DNA of 64,000 bases from Clostridia bacterium. GTDB lineage: Bacteria > Bacillota > Clostridia > Lachnospirales > Lachnospiraceae. The position numbers and the translations under genes were made by a program. Of the stretch, positions 37,015 through 45,877 are shown piece after piece (the stretch's first letter is position 1; every line of letters begins with the position of its first letter). The stretch spans positions 14,176 through 78,175 of the forward strand of contig BNZI01000004.1 in NCBI GenBank assembly GCA_026000945.1, read 5' to 3'. The notes beneath the pieces are model-generated. The model did not search any database and was not told the origin of the DNA. It saw only the letters and a program-made list of their open reading frames with translations.

Positions 37015-37860
37015 CTATATTTTCTTCTTCACTGCTTTCGTTGCTACATTCACCGTGAAAACAATGAGCATTAAAATAGAAGCAATGGCAAAGCCTACGC
37101 CAAATTCCCCATGTTCATATACATACACATAAAGAGCCACACTCAAAGAACCTCCACTAGTTTGCAGGGCCTCGAAATAATTCTTCACTAAAACATAACC
37201 TGTACCTGCTGTGAAAATCAAAGCTGCACTTTCACCTACAATACGTCCAATAGAAAGAATCGCTCCGCTTAAAATTCCATCTAAACTGCTGGGAATTAAA
37301 ATCGTACGGATCATATACCATTTTGTCGCTCCTAAAGCAAAAGAACCTTCACGGTAGGTATTAGGAACAGTTTTTAGTGTCTCTTGGGTAGTTCTAATAA
37401 TCGTCGGCAAAATCATAATTGACAAAGTAAGAGAGCCCGCTAAAATACTAGAGCCTAATTTTAATTTTTGACAAAAAAACATATAGCCAACCAAACCAAA
37501 AATAATAGAAGGGATTCCCGATAAAGTTTCTGCAGCAAATTCTATAATTTGGACAAAACGTTTATTGACCACATATTCATTTAAATAAATTGCCGCCCCT
37601 ACACCTATAGGTATAGCAATTAATAAAGTTGTAAAAATAATATAAAGGGTATAAATAATATTAGGTAGGATCCCAATTGTATCTTCTAAAGCACTCCGTG
37701 CTGTACTCAATAATTTCCATGAAATATGTCCTAAGCCCTGATAAAAAATATAACCTAATAAACCGACTAATAAAGCTACTGTAATACCGGTGCAAAGAAA
37801 AATGAAACCTTGTAAAAGTACTCCATATACTTTTCTCTTAGGGGATAAAGACTCATTCAT
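37015..37860 (-). CDS. pstA: Phosphate ABC transporter permease PstA
   Basis: A 281-residue membrane subunit with six helices and the binding-protein-dependent transport signature EGSFALGATKWYMIRTILIPSSLDGILSGAILSIGRIVGE-like segment (coupling helix to PstB). It pairs with PstC to form the phosphate channel. Its ATG overlaps the pstC stop by four bases (ATGA) and GGGAGGAAGG lies just upstream, so translation is coupled. Length and order match the classical pst operon. Confidence 0.95.
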   Translation of the reverse strand: MNESLSPKRKVYGVLLQGFIFLCTGITVALLVGLLGYIFYQGLGHISWKLLSTARSALEDTIGILPNIIYTLYIIFTTLLIAIPIGVGAAIYLNEYVVNKRFVQIIEFAAETLSGIPSIIFGLVGYMFFCQKLKLGSSILAGSLTLSIMILPTIIRTTQETLKTVPNTYREGSFALGATKWYMIRTILIPSSLDGILSGAILSIGRIVGESAALIFTAGTGYVLVKNYFEALQTSGGSLSVALYVYVYEHGEFGVGFAIASILMLIVFTVNVATKAVKKKI

Positions 37861-38729
37861 TTTTCCTTCCTCCCTTTTAATAAAATATTTAATACCATAT
37901 TTATGACCATAATAAAAATAAACAATACCAAAGCTATACTATACAAGGCTTGTTTTTGTAAGCTTCCATTGGGAGCATATGCCATTTCCTTAGCAATAGC
38001 AGTAGTCAAAAATGTCACACTTTTAAAGAAAGAAGGCATATTTGCCACATTTCCCGCTACCATCATCACTGCCATAGCTTCGCCGACTGCACGACCTATT
38101 CCTAAAACAATTCCTGCTGCTATTCCACTCTTTGCCGCCGGTATACTTACTTTGAAAATTGTTTCAATTTTCGTTGCCCCCAATGCATAACTTGCCTCTT
38201 CATATTCTTTAGGAACCGCTTTCAAAGCAGTTACACTCACATTGATAATACTAGGCAAAATCATAATCGTCAAAACAATAATAGCAGAAAATAAAGTAGT
38301 ACCCGTTTTTAAATGAAATATTGTCCGAATATTTGGCACTAAAACCAACATACCAATTAAACCATAAACGACAGAGGGAATACCTGCTAATAATTCTACT
38401 GCACCAGTCACCACACCAGCAATCTTAGAATTTGCAATTTTCGCTAAAAAAACCGAAGTCATCAGTCCTATTGGTACTCCAACCAGACAAGCTCCAAATG
38501 TTCCATAAACAGAAGTGAGTAAAAAGGGAAGTATTCCATATTCAGGATTGGAACCAGTACTCCTCCAAGTCTGCCCAAATAAAAAAGGGACTAAACCAAC
38601 TTTTTGAATCGCCGGCACGCCATTAATCAGCATATATAAAGAAATGACAAATACCGCAGCAATAGCAGTCACGCCAGATAAACATAAGATAACATTCATT
38701 ACCTTTTCCAACATCACTCTAATTTTCAT
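37857..38729 (-). CDS. pstC: Phosphate ABC transporter permease PstC
   Basis: A 290-residue membrane subunit with about six helices and the PstC signature YEEASYALGATKIETIFKVSIPAAKSGI... GRAVGEAMAVMMVAGN. The N-terminal region keeps the periplasmic loop with FGQTWRSTGSNPEYGILPFLLTS, typical for PstC. It starts two bases after the pstS stop with AAAGGAAAATAGA before the ATG, and its stop overlaps pstA. Confidence 0.95.
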   Translation of the reverse strand: MKIRVMLEKVMNVILCLSGVTAIAAVFVISLYMLINGVPAIQKVGLVPFLFGQTWRSTGSNPEYGILPFLLTSVYGTFGACLVGVPIGLMTSVFLAKIANSKIAGVVTGAVELLAGIPSVVYGLIGMLVLVPNIRTIFHLKTGTTLFSAIIVLTIMILPSIINVSVTALKAVPKEYEEASYALGATKIETIFKVSIPAAKSGIAAGIVLGIGRAVGEAMAVMMVAGNVANMPSFFKSVTFLTTAIAKEMAYAPNGSLQKQALYSIALVLFIFIMVINMVLNILLKGRKEK

Positions 38730-38730
38730 T

Positions 38731-39576
38731 CTATTTTCCTTTCACCTGTACCGCGCCGGCTTTACGAATAATATCTTCCGCTTCTTTTGAAAGGGCAAAC
38801 TCCATAAATGCTTTTACCTTGTCATCTATCTCTTTATCCGCCGCTGTAACCATTAAAAACGGTCGTTGAATTTGATAAGTTCCGTCTAATATCGTTGCCT
38901 CTGTACACTCTACGCCTCCTACACTTAATGTGCTAATTTTACTACTCACTGAAGCAATAGAAGCATATCCGATAGCATTAGAATTTGCAGCAATCGCCGT
39001 AATGACTGCCCCCGTAGAAGTATGTTCCTGATCATAAACACATACATCCATCACATCCAAAATTGATTCAAAACCCTCTCTAGTACCAGAACCAGCTTCC
39101 CTGCCAACAATTTGGATTAACTCATCTTTTCCGCCTACTTCATTCCAATTTGTAATTTTCCCAGAAAAGATTTTACCCAGTTGCTCTACTGTTAAATTTC
39201 TCACTTGATTTTCATTATTTACAATAACTGCAATACCGTCTAGGGCAACGACAGTGGCCTTAGCTGCTTCCTCACCCTCCTTTAAATTCCTACTAGATAA
39301 ACCAATATCTGCCACACCTTCTAACGCTGCAGTGATACCTGCACCCGAACCTGTAGCATCAAAACTCATTTTCAATGACGGATTCTTCTTTGTAAATGCT
39401 TCAATCAAAGAGGCCACAACCTTTTCCATAGATGTGGATCCGCTGGTAGAAATCTTACCGCTTAACCCCTCTTGCTCCGAACTTGCACCAGGAGAAACTC
39501 CTGTATCATTACTGCAAGCATTTAACATCAATACAGCGATACAGACGAAGAGGATGCAGCTAAGATATTTTTTCAT
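38731..39576 (-). CDS. pstS: Phosphate-binding lipoprotein PstS
   Basis: A 281-residue substrate-binding protein, first gene of pstSCAB-phoU. The lipobox LMLNAC places the lipidated Cys at residue 21. The phosphate-binding loops are visible: ISTSGSTSMEKVVASL, DATGSGAGITAALEGVADIGLSSR and GREAGSGTREGFES. AAAGGAG precedes the ATG by ten bases. Expression is expected to rise under phosphate limitation through a Pho-type regulator, but I could not identify a Pho box in the upstream region, which is occupied by repeats. Confidence 0.96.
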   Translation of the reverse strand: MKKYLSCILFVCIAVLMLNACSNDTGVSPGASSEQEGLSGKISTSGSTSMEKVVASLIEAFTKKNPSLKMSFDATGSGAGITAALEGVADIGLSSRNLKEGEEAAKATVVALDGIAVIVNNENQVRNLTVEQLGKIFSGKITNWNEVGGKDELIQIVGREAGSGTREGFESILDVMDVCVYDQEHTSTGAVITAIAANSNAIGYASIASVSSKISTLSVGGVECTEATILDGTYQIQRPFLMVTAADKEIDDKVKAFMEFALSKEAEDIIRKAGAVQVKGK

Positions 39577-39631
39577 TTACACTATCTCCTTTTTCCAATA
39601 AACCTCGTAAGCAAGGACTTTTAACCCTGCT

Positions 39632-40005
39632 AGAGCGTGTTGACACTAGCCAAAATGCCCAAATCTTAAGTGCGTTTTTTCATTAGCACGACAAATTTTT
39701 GCGGCTATGCGCGCGCATTTCAAAAAATCAAAAGCTTTGTATCCCCAAAAGTAGCAAATGTTGTGTACGATTTTCCTTCTACAAAAAATACGAGAGATAT
39801 TTCCAAAAATTTAGGTGCGATAGGAAGAAAATATGAGTAAGAAGAAAATAAAACGAACATTCTGCCCAAGTGAAGATACAGAAATCAGTTCAAATACTTA
39901 CACAAAGAGATGACGCAGGAATAGAATACCAGGGTCTTTCAAAAAATCTCAATATCGTAAAAAGAAAAACAGACCAAATATTCTTCCCTAAGTGAAATTA
40001 CGAAA
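39632..40005 (+). repeat. Two degenerate MITE-like copies upstream of the pst operon
   Basis: The first (about 39632-39860) begins GCGTGTTGACACTAGCCAAAATGCCC, close to the left end of the element at 34931, and continues through a decayed core (ATTTCCAAAAATTTAGG, AGGAAGAAAATA). The second (about 39897-40005) contains only the core (GAGATGACGCAGGAATA, ACAGACCAAATATTCTTCCC). Neither has an open frame. The stretch 40006-40200 is AT-rich with nothing else recognised. Confidence 0.5.
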
Positions 40006-40200
40006 AACTAGCTCTAAGCGTATACTAAGAAAAATCTTACAAAATATGGGCAAGCCCTTGTATCAATACACCTTAGTACAAGCAACTCTGCTTTGATCAA
40101 TAATAACCTACTTACAGGAGCAATAACCAACTATATACTATCACACTTTTTAAAATCTATGTATATTTTTACGGAAAAAATTTTTCCTCTAGATCTGTGT

Positions 40201-40229
40201 TTGACATCAAGACAAAAATTCAGTACAAT
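40201..40229 (+). promoter_or_regulatory. Sigma-A promoter of cysS-rlmB
   Basis: TTGACA (40201-40206), a 17-base spacer and TACAAT (40224-40229) form a near-consensus promoter. Transcription would start near 40236, leaving a leader of about 75 bases before the GTG of cysS. I saw no T-box element in the leader. Confidence 0.85.
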
Positions 40230-40310
40230 GAGCCATATTCTCTCAGGCAATCCTATGCCTATGAAAGGCAAACAAAAATGAATTGCTATATGGTAGAAAA
40301 GGAGGAAAAA

Positions 40311-41717
40311 GTGAAGATTTATAACACTTTGACGAAAAAAAAAGAAGAATTTATTCCTTTAGAGCCTAACCAAGTAAAAATGTACGTCTGTGGACCCACT
40401 GTTTATGATTATATTCACATCGGAAACGCTAGACCTATGGTTATTTTCGATACAGTGAGACGCTATTTTGAATATAAAGGTTACCAAGTAAACTATGTTT
40501 CCAATTTTACAGACATTGACGATAAACTAATTCAAAAAGCAAAACAAGAACAAACCGAAGTTTCTCTCATTGCTCAACATTTTATTCTTACTTGTAAGCA
40601 AGATATGGAAAGCTTAAATATACGCCCAGCTACTGTCCATCCCTTGGCTACAAACGAGATGGATTCTATCATTGAAATGATTACTATGCTCATTCAAAAA
40701 GGATATGCCTACCCAAAAGAGGGAACGGTCTATTTTAGAACAAAGAAATTTTCTCATTATGGTTCATTATCTCATAAAAATTTAGAAGATTTACAAAGTG
40801 GAAACCGTACCCTTCTAGTATCCGGAGTGGCACAAAAAGAAGACCCTTTGGATTTTGTTTTATGGAAGCCAAAAAAAGAAGGTGAACCTTTTTGGTCTTC
40901 TACTTGGAGTGAAGGTAGACCCGGTTGGCACATTGAATGTTCTGCCATGTGCAAAAAGTACTTAGGGGATCAAATTGATATCCATGCAGGCGGGGAAGAT
41001 TTGATTTTCCCTCATCATGAAAACGAAATTGCACAAAGTGAAGCTTTAAGTGAAACACAGTTTGCTCGTTATTGGATGCATAACGCTTTTTTAAATATCA
41101 ACCATAAAAAAATGGCAAAATCAGAAAAGAATTTCTTTACTGTGCGAGAAATTGCAGAAAAATACTCCGGAAACATTCTCCGTTTCTTTCTTCTAAACGC
41201 CCACTATCGTAGCCCCTTAAACTTTAGTGAAGATTTAATGCTTTCTGCTAAAAATGCTCTAGAGCGTTTAATTACTGGCATAGAAAAACTTTCTACTTTA
41301 GAAGCACAAAATTTATCACCTGATTTACAAGAAAAAGAAAGAAATGATCAAAAACAGCTGCATTCTCTCATCCAAAAATATGAGCAAGCTATGGAAGATG
41401 ACTTTAACACAGCAGATGCAATTGCCGCTATCTTTGAATGTATCAAACTCAGTAACTCTACAGCAAACCAAAATAGTAGTTTAGCTTATGTAAAAGAATG
41501 CAAAACCTGCATTGTTCAGTTATGCTCTGTTTTAGGTATTGACACAGAACGTGCAAATGAAATCTTAGATGAAGAAATTGAAGAATTGATTGCCCAACGA
41601 ACACAAGCCCGAAAAGAAAAAAATTTTACTCTCGCCGACGATATTCGTAAGCAATTAGAAAAAATGGACATTATTTTAGAAGATACACGTAATGGTGTAG
41701 TCTGGAAAAGGTTGTAA
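40311..41717 (+). CDS. cysS: Cysteine--tRNA ligase
   Basis: Charges tRNA-Cys. The 468-residue class I synthetase shows the HIGH motif as YDYIHIGNARP, zinc-ligand segments VCGPTVYD, WHIECSAMC and HHENE, and the KMSKS loop as KKMAKSEKNF. The GTG at 40311 is taken as the start because AAGGAGG lies five bases upstream and KIYNTLTKKKEEF is the normal N-terminus; frames reaching further upstream (to 40197) begin before the promoter and give a non-homologous extension. rlmB follows one base after the stop, a common pairing in Firmicutes. Confidence 0.97.
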   Translation: MKIYNTLTKKKEEFIPLEPNQVKMYVCGPTVYDYIHIGNARPMVIFDTVRRYFEYKGYQVNYVSNFTDIDDKLIQKAKQEQTEVSLIAQHFILTCKQDMESLNIRPATVHPLATNEMDSIIEMITMLIQKGYAYPKEGTVYFRTKKFSHYGSLSHKNLEDLQSGNRTLLVSGVAQKEDPLDFVLWKPKKEGEPFWSSTWSEGRPGWHIECSAMCKKYLGDQIDIHAGGEDLIFPHHENEIAQSEALSETQFARYWMHNAFLNINHKKMAKSEKNFFTVREIAEKYSGNILRFFLLNAHYRSPLNFSEDLMLSAKNALERLITGIEKLSTLEAQNLSPDLQEKERNDQKQLHSLIQKYEQAMEDDFNTADAIAAIFECIKLSNSTANQNSSLAYVKECKTCIVQLCSVLGIDTERANEILDEEIEELIAQRTQARKEKNFTLADDIRKQLEKMDIILEDTRNGVVWKRL

Positions 41718-41718
41718 G

Positions 41719-42468
41719 ATGAAAAATGAGAACTCTGCTTTAATGATTGAAGGAAGAAACCCTGTTTTAGAAGCATTTCATGCAGGAAAAACGGTAGAAA
41801 AAATCTATATTTTGTCCGGCGGTAAAGACAGTATTCTGCAAAAAATCATTGCACAAGCCAAGCAACAAGGAAGTACAATCCATTTTGTTTCTCAAGAGCG
41901 TTTATCTCAACTTTCTTCCCATAAGCATCAAGGTGTCATTGCCTATACTTCTGAGTATCATTATGTAGAATTTGATGATTTACTCAATTTAGCAAAAGCA
42001 AAATCCGAAGATCCTTTCCTCATTTTTTTAGATGGTGTGGAAGACCCTTATAACTTAGGAGCAATTATCCGAACAGCCAACCAAGCCGGAGTACATGGTA
42101 TTGTGATCCCCAAACGCCGAGCAGTCGGACTCACTGCTGCCGTAGCCAAAGCTTCTGCTGGTGCAATCAACTATACACCTATCGCTAGAGTAAGCAATCT
42201 TGTATCTGCCATTGAACAAGGGAAAAAAGCCGGTTTATGGTTTGTCTGCGCAGAAACTAAAGGACAAAGCCTATATCAACTGGATTTAAAAGGTCCTATT
42301 GCTTTAGTGATGGGAAATGAAGGAGATGGAGTATCTAGATTAATTCAAGAGAAATGTGACTTTATTGCTTCTATTCCATCTTGTGGAGAAATTGACTCTT
42401 TAAATGTTTCTGTTGCTACAGGAATTTTTACTTATGAAATTTTACGACAACGAACACGATCAAGCTGA
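41719..42468 (+). CDS. rlmB: 23S rRNA (guanosine-2'-O-)-methyltransferase RlmB / TrmH-family SPOUT methyltransferase
   Basis: A 249-residue SPOUT enzyme expected to 2'-O-methylate a guanosine in the peptidyl-transferase region of 23S rRNA. The N-terminal substrate-binding domain (IEGRNPVLEAFHAGKTVEKIYI) is followed by the knotted methyltransferase domain with LDGVEDPYNLGAIIRTANQAGVHG, ALVMGNEGDGVS and the terminal IPSCGEIDSLNVSVATGI. The start is one base after cysS, so translation is likely coupled. Family members include TrmH and RlmB; the N-terminal domain and the cysS neighbourhood favour RlmB. Confidence 0.92.
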   Translation: MKNENSALMIEGRNPVLEAFHAGKTVEKIYILSGGKDSILQKIIAQAKQQGSTIHFVSQERLSQLSSHKHQGVIAYTSEYHYVEFDDLLNLAKAKSEDPFLIFLDGVEDPYNLGAIIRTANQAGVHGIVIPKRRAVGLTAAVAKASAGAINYTPIARVSNLVSAIEQGKKAGLWFVCAETKGQSLYQLDLKGPIALVMGNEGDGVSRLIQEKCDFIASIPSCGEIDSLNVSVATGIFTYEILRQRTRSS

Positions 42469-42524
42469 AAGCTTGTACAATATTTCTACTCATGGTGAAT
42501 GTTAGAGAATTGATCTTGTGCAAA

Positions 42525-42755
42525 TTCCCTCACATTCTCTCATTCACTGAATAAATAAACCCACAACTATACTCCTATGGATTCAGCCACAAACATATAG
42601 ACAAAAAATTCCCGCTAATTGAGCTTGAATTTTCCACATATGCTCAATTCACTCTCATTCACTCATAGAGTTTAAAAGTAACTATACTCCTAATTGTTTT
42701 AGCTAGACATTAATAGATAAAATCCCTTCAAATTAAACCTTCAACTTTTCCATGT
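42525..42755. repeat. Diverged tandem repeat of about 120 bp
   Basis: Two loosely similar stretches follow rlmB. Each has a CTCATTCACT segment, then about 30 bases later AACTATACTCCTA, and closes with AGACA(A/T)-rich sequence and a (T/A)CCC end. Between them AATTGAGC...GCTCAATT forms a small inverted repeat. No coding potential. The pattern is too diverged for firm boundaries. Confidence 0.35.
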
Positions 42756-42780
42756 CCCATTTCACCTTCATTCAACCATA

Positions 42781-42999
42781 ATTGCGAAGGAATCATGGTT
42801 GGCCGATGTGGCGAGAACGTAGTGAGTAAATTCTTTACGCAATCGTGTGCATGAACTGTATAATAAGCGTTTTTTGTTATTATACCATGATGACAAAGTC
42901 AATCATGGCCGCACCAATTTGAATGTGCTTCGCACATCATCTTCCTAATCAAATTGTGTGCGTAAACGGTATAATAAGTGTTTTATGCTTTATTATACC
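42781..42999 (+). repeat. Second cluster of the 111-bp hairpin repeat
   Basis: A full unit at about 42857-42967 has the same three foldbacks as the array at 14918-15252 (TATAATAAGCG stem, CATGATG-ACAAAGT-CAATCATGG, and CAATTTG...CAAATTG enclosing GTGC-TTC-GCAC). A partial unit precedes it (42781-42850), and the first hairpin is repeated after it (42968-42999). A decayed inverted copy may lie at about 43090-43150. Confidence 0.7.
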
Positions 43000-43228
43000 T
43001 AGAATTCAAAAGCGGCTAGATTTCAGACTACTTTAACAATAAATCAACAAACAAAAATTCTTACTGATATACGCTTCTCGTTGATGTTAATCACACCATC
43101 TGATTAGGATATTTTACGCAAAGTGTATTCACTGGATTAATTTCTCTATCACCGTATATTTTTGTTTTTCCTTTACAGATGCCTCACAAATTCTAAAATC
43201 AAAAAACATCTTGATCACCTATTATATA

Positions 43229-43257
43229 TTGACAATTGTTAATTTTTAGACTATAAT
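43229..43257 (+). promoter_or_regulatory. Consensus promoter of tRNA-Thr
   Basis: TTGACA (43229-43234), exactly 17 bases, then TATAAT (43252-43257), placing the start of transcription near 43264, about 17 bases before the tRNA. This is a perfect consensus sigma-A promoter, as expected for a stable RNA gene. Confidence 0.9.
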
Positions 43258-43280
43258 TAAGGGTATTATATATTTGTTTT

Positions 43281-43353
43281 GCTGGCGTGGCACAGTCGGT
43301 AGCGCACCTCATTGGTAGTGAGGAGGTCACGGGTTCGATTCCCGTCGCTAGCT
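43281..43353 (+). tRNA. tRNA-Thr (anticodon GGT)
   Basis: A cloverleaf folds: acceptor GCTGGCG pairs with CGCTAGC (one G-T), the D arm GCAC...GCGC has one mismatch, the anticodon stem CCTCA/TGAGG holds the loop TTGGTAG with anticodon GGT, and the T arm ACGGG-TTCGATT-CCCGT is perfect. The discriminator is T and the 3' CCA is not encoded (CTA follows). It decodes ACC/ACU threonine codons. Confidence 0.95.
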
Positions 43354-43438
43354 CTAACAAGAAACTGAAAGCTCTGCATATTCTAAGTTTAGCAGGTTTG
43401 TTGATAAAGGGCTTACTAGCTGATGTCTATTGATACTT

Positions 43439-43466
43439 AAAGCACCTCTAGGGGTGCTTTCTTCTA
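43439..43466 (+). terminator. Terminator after tRNA-Thr
   Basis: AAAGCACC (43439-43446) pairs with GGTGCTTT (43453-43460) around a short loop, followed by a T-rich CTTCT tail. It lies about 85 bases beyond the tRNA end and fits as its transcript terminator. Confidence 0.75.
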
Positions 43467-43529
43467 TCTCCTATTATAAGTTTGTTTCCCTCTCTCTATG
43501 CATTGAGAACCAGTAAATCCGCTCATTGC

Positions 43530-43865
43530 GAGATATCATGATCTATTTTCTCTACTTACGGTGTGGAATTTCGTTGAAATACTGAAAGTAATCCTATTCT
43601 TACACACTTCTTCATGTGTAAGAATCTGCGAAGTATCTTAAATTACGCTCAAAAGTTATGGTCTATTTTTCTCCCTATGGTGTAGAAACTCATTAAAATA
43701 TTCTTACGCCATCTCTTTGCGTGTAAGGACCTGCGAAATATCTCAGTCATGATAGAACATCATTGGTCTATTTTCTTTCCACGGTGTAGAAGCTCGTTGA
43801 AATACTAAAAATATTCCTACGTCTCACCGCTTCATGTATAAGAGTTGGAATATTTCATTCACGGA
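43530..43865 (-). repeat. Three tandem copies of the MITE core, inverted
   Basis: Three successive segments (about 43530-43620, 43645-43735 and 43760-43865) each read, on the minus strand, as CATGAAG-like start, then GTATTTCAACGA, ACACCGT and GAAAATAGA. This matches the core of the elements at 26601-26700 and 54880-54970. Between them CTTACACATGAAG/CTTC...GTGTAAG foldbacks occur. No terminal inverted repeats are present here, so only the core was amplified. Confidence 0.55.
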
Positions 43866-44018
43866 TGTGCGGAATTTAATATAGTTTTTTCACTCTGAGA
43901 CACTCCACAGAATCTTATCAACACGATATATAAATTTTTTATTCTAGGAATTAAATAAGCTATCAGAAAAAACTCTGTAAAAAAAGATAATCAGACTAGT
44001 CTCAAAGAAAGGATAAAA

Positions 44019-44573
44019 ATGGAACATACACAATATAGCACAAAATACATATCACCGATAGGTACACTCACTATATCAGCTATGAATAATAAAATCACCG
44101 GTCTATGGATAGAAAATCAGAAATATGATCAATCAACTTTGGGAGAACATGTTCAAAAAGATTCTCTTCCACTGTTTGAAGAAGTAAAACAGTGGCTAAA
44201 TCATTATTTTAATGGAGAAAAACCAGAAATCAAATTCCCTATAGAACCTGTAAAAAACAGCAGTTTTCGACATTTAGTTTGGAACATCCTATCTTCCATT
44301 CCTTATGGACAAGTAACTACTTATGGAAAAATTGCTAAGCAACTTGAAAAAGAATTACGTGGACAAAGAGTATCTGCACAAGCCGTAGGCGGAGCAGTTG
44401 GGCACAATCCTATATCTATTCTAGTGCCTTGTCATCGAGTAATAGGTACTGACGGAAAATTAACAGGATATGCTGGCGGAATCGACAAAAAACGTTATTT
44501 ACTAAAATTAGAAAATATACGTCTTGAAGGCGATTTAGTGTGCATGAAAGATCATTTCATGAAAAATAATTAA
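44019..44573 (+). CDS. ogt: Methylated-DNA--protein-cysteine methyltransferase
   Basis: A 184-residue suicide repair protein that removes O6-methyl groups from guanine (and O4 from thymine). The active site is VPCHRVIG, with the helix-turn-helix IPYGQVTTYGKIAKQL and the asparagine hinge GGAVGHNPISI. An N-terminal ribonuclease-like domain is present, so it is a full-length Ogt type. AAAGGA precedes the ATG. It stands alone on the plus strand, followed by DnaA boxes and a terminator shared with the convergent efflux operon. Confidence 0.95.
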   Translation: MEHTQYSTKYISPIGTLTISAMNNKITGLWIENQKYDQSTLGEHVQKDSLPLFEEVKQWLNHYFNGEKPEIKFPIEPVKNSSFRHLVWNILSSIPYGQVTTYGKIAKQLEKELRGQRVSAQAVGGAVGHNPISILVPCHRVIGTDGKLTGYAGGIDKKRYLLKLENIRLEGDLVCMKDHFMKNN

Positions 44574-44588
44574 ACTTTTCATCGCAAG

Positions 44589-44639
44589 TTATCCACAATA
44601 ATACGATACTTATCCACATTATCCACCAAGTTATCCACA
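44589..44639 (+). promoter_or_regulatory. Cluster of four DnaA boxes
   Basis: TTATCCACA occurs at 44589-44597, 44610-44618 and 44631-44639, with TTATCCACC at 44619-44627, all in the same orientation within 51 bases. They lie between the convergent ogt and ABC permease genes, where promoter regulation is unlikely, which favours a DnaA-titration or replication-related role. A lone further box is at 50070-50078. Confidence 0.65.
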
Positions 44640-44650
44640 GAATAACGACA

Positions 44651-44697
44651 GGCAGACTTGCATTCCATTTTTGAGTGCAAATTCGCCTATCTTTTTT
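44651..44697 (+). terminator. Terminator between convergent ogt and the efflux operon
   Basis: GGCAGACTTGCA pairs imperfectly with TGCAAATTCGCC and is followed by TATCTTTTTT, a good T tract for plus-strand transcripts ending ogt. The stem may also serve the convergent operon from the other side. Confidence 0.55.
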
Positions 44698-45877
44698 AAT
44701 CGCTTTTTAATGCATCAATAGGATTCATTTTAGATGCTTGATTCGCCGGCAAAAATCCAAATAATATGCCAGTTCCCACGGATATACCAAAAGAAATAAT
44801 AATAGAAGTTAATGTAGGAAAAGCATGTAATTGAACAATTCTTCCTATCACAATGGTCAAAACTGCTCCTAAAATAATTCCAACTAAGCCTCCTAAGCTA
44901 CTGATCAACCCAGCTTCTAAAATAAACTGCCACATAATATCCGCTCGCTTAGCTCCTAACGATTTCCGTATACCGATTTCCCTTGTACGTTCGGTAACCG
45001 AAACAAGCATAATATTCATAATTCCGATTCCAGCAACAAACAGAGCTATACTAGCTATACCTAATAGCACATTGGACAACATACCTAACTGATCTTCCGC
45101 CATATCTAGAATTTCTTTCATCGTTCGCACAATAAAGTGATCTTCATCTTTAAGAAAAGCATATAAAGCATCTGTTACAATATTCTTTGCTTCCTCAGAA
45201 ACGCGATTATTATGAAAAGCAAATAAAAAAATAGGGATAAATTTACTTTTATTTAACTTCATCGCATTCGTGTAAGGAATTTGGATATTATCATCTGCGC
45301 CATATTCTACGGAATCTACTTTTTGTCGGAGTACTCCCACAACTGTATAAACCTCATTGTTAATTTTTATTGTTTTTCCAATGGGATTTTGATTTTCAAA
45401 TAATGTTTTTTCAATATAACTTCCAATAATGCAAACATTACTACGATTACTAATATCCGAATACTCTAAATAGCGTCCTCCTTCTTTGATATGCCAGTTA
45501 TCTATGCTATTATGATTTTCCGTCACACCCACGACATACGTAGAAACACTAGTTTGATTGTCTTTTTTTACAATTGCATTAGATACTGGTACTCGTAAAC
45601 CCATTTGGTAAAAAACATCTGAGTGATCATCATAAACTTTTTTCATATATTCAAAATCTACAATATTAGGAGCTGTAGGACGAACAGTGGCTGTAACATT
45701 ATTTGCTCCCTGTTGACGATACAAATCCAAAATATAATCTGACATTGCTGTCATTAAACTAACCAAAGCAATAACAGAAGCAACTCCAATAAGCATACCC
45801 AGCATCGTTAGAAAAGAACGCATTTTATTTTCTACAATACTGCTTAGGGCCAAACGCAGAGATTGAACAAAATTCAT
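44696..45877 (-). CDS. MacB-like ABC transporter permease
   Basis: A 393-residue membrane protein with the MacB/FtsX layout: TM1 in MRSFLTMLGMLIGVASVIALV, a large extracytoplasmic domain of about 230 residues (MacB periplasmic core), then three C-terminal helices around LLGIASIALFVAGIGIMNIMLVSVTERTREIGIRKSLGAK. The ERTREIGIRKSLGAK loop is diagnostic. With the adjacent ATPase and fusion protein it should form an efflux or mechanotransmission system for peptides, antibiotics or lipids. Start overlaps the ATPase stop by four bases. Confidence 0.92.
   Translation of the reverse strand: MNFVQSLRLALSSIVENKMRSFLTMLGMLIGVASVIALVSLMTAMSDYILDLYRQQGANNVTATVRPTAPNIVDFEYMKKVYDDHSDVFYQMGLRVPVSNAIVKKDNQTSVSTYVVGVTENHNSIDNWHIKEGGRYLEYSDISNRSNVCIIGSYIEKTLFENQNPIGKTIKINNEVYTVVGVLRQKVDSVEYGADDNIQIPYTNAMKLNKSKFIPIFLFAFHNNRVSEEAKNIVTDALYAFLKDEDHFIVRTMKEILDMAEDQLGMLSNVLLGIASIALFVAGIGIMNIMLVSVTERTREIGIRKSLGAKRADIMWQFILEAGLISSLGGLVGIILGAVLTIVIGRIVQLHAFPTLTSIIISFGISVGTGILFGFLPANQASKMNPIDALKSD

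Noticed and set aside
40197..40310. Upstream in-frame extension of cysS
   Set aside because: It begins before the -35 box at 40201, is not homologous to CysRS, and the GTG at 40311 has AAGGAGG at ideal distance.
43281..43353. tRNA pseudogene because of a D-stem mismatch
   Set aside because: All other stems pair well, the promoter is perfect consensus and a terminator follows, so it is taken as functional.
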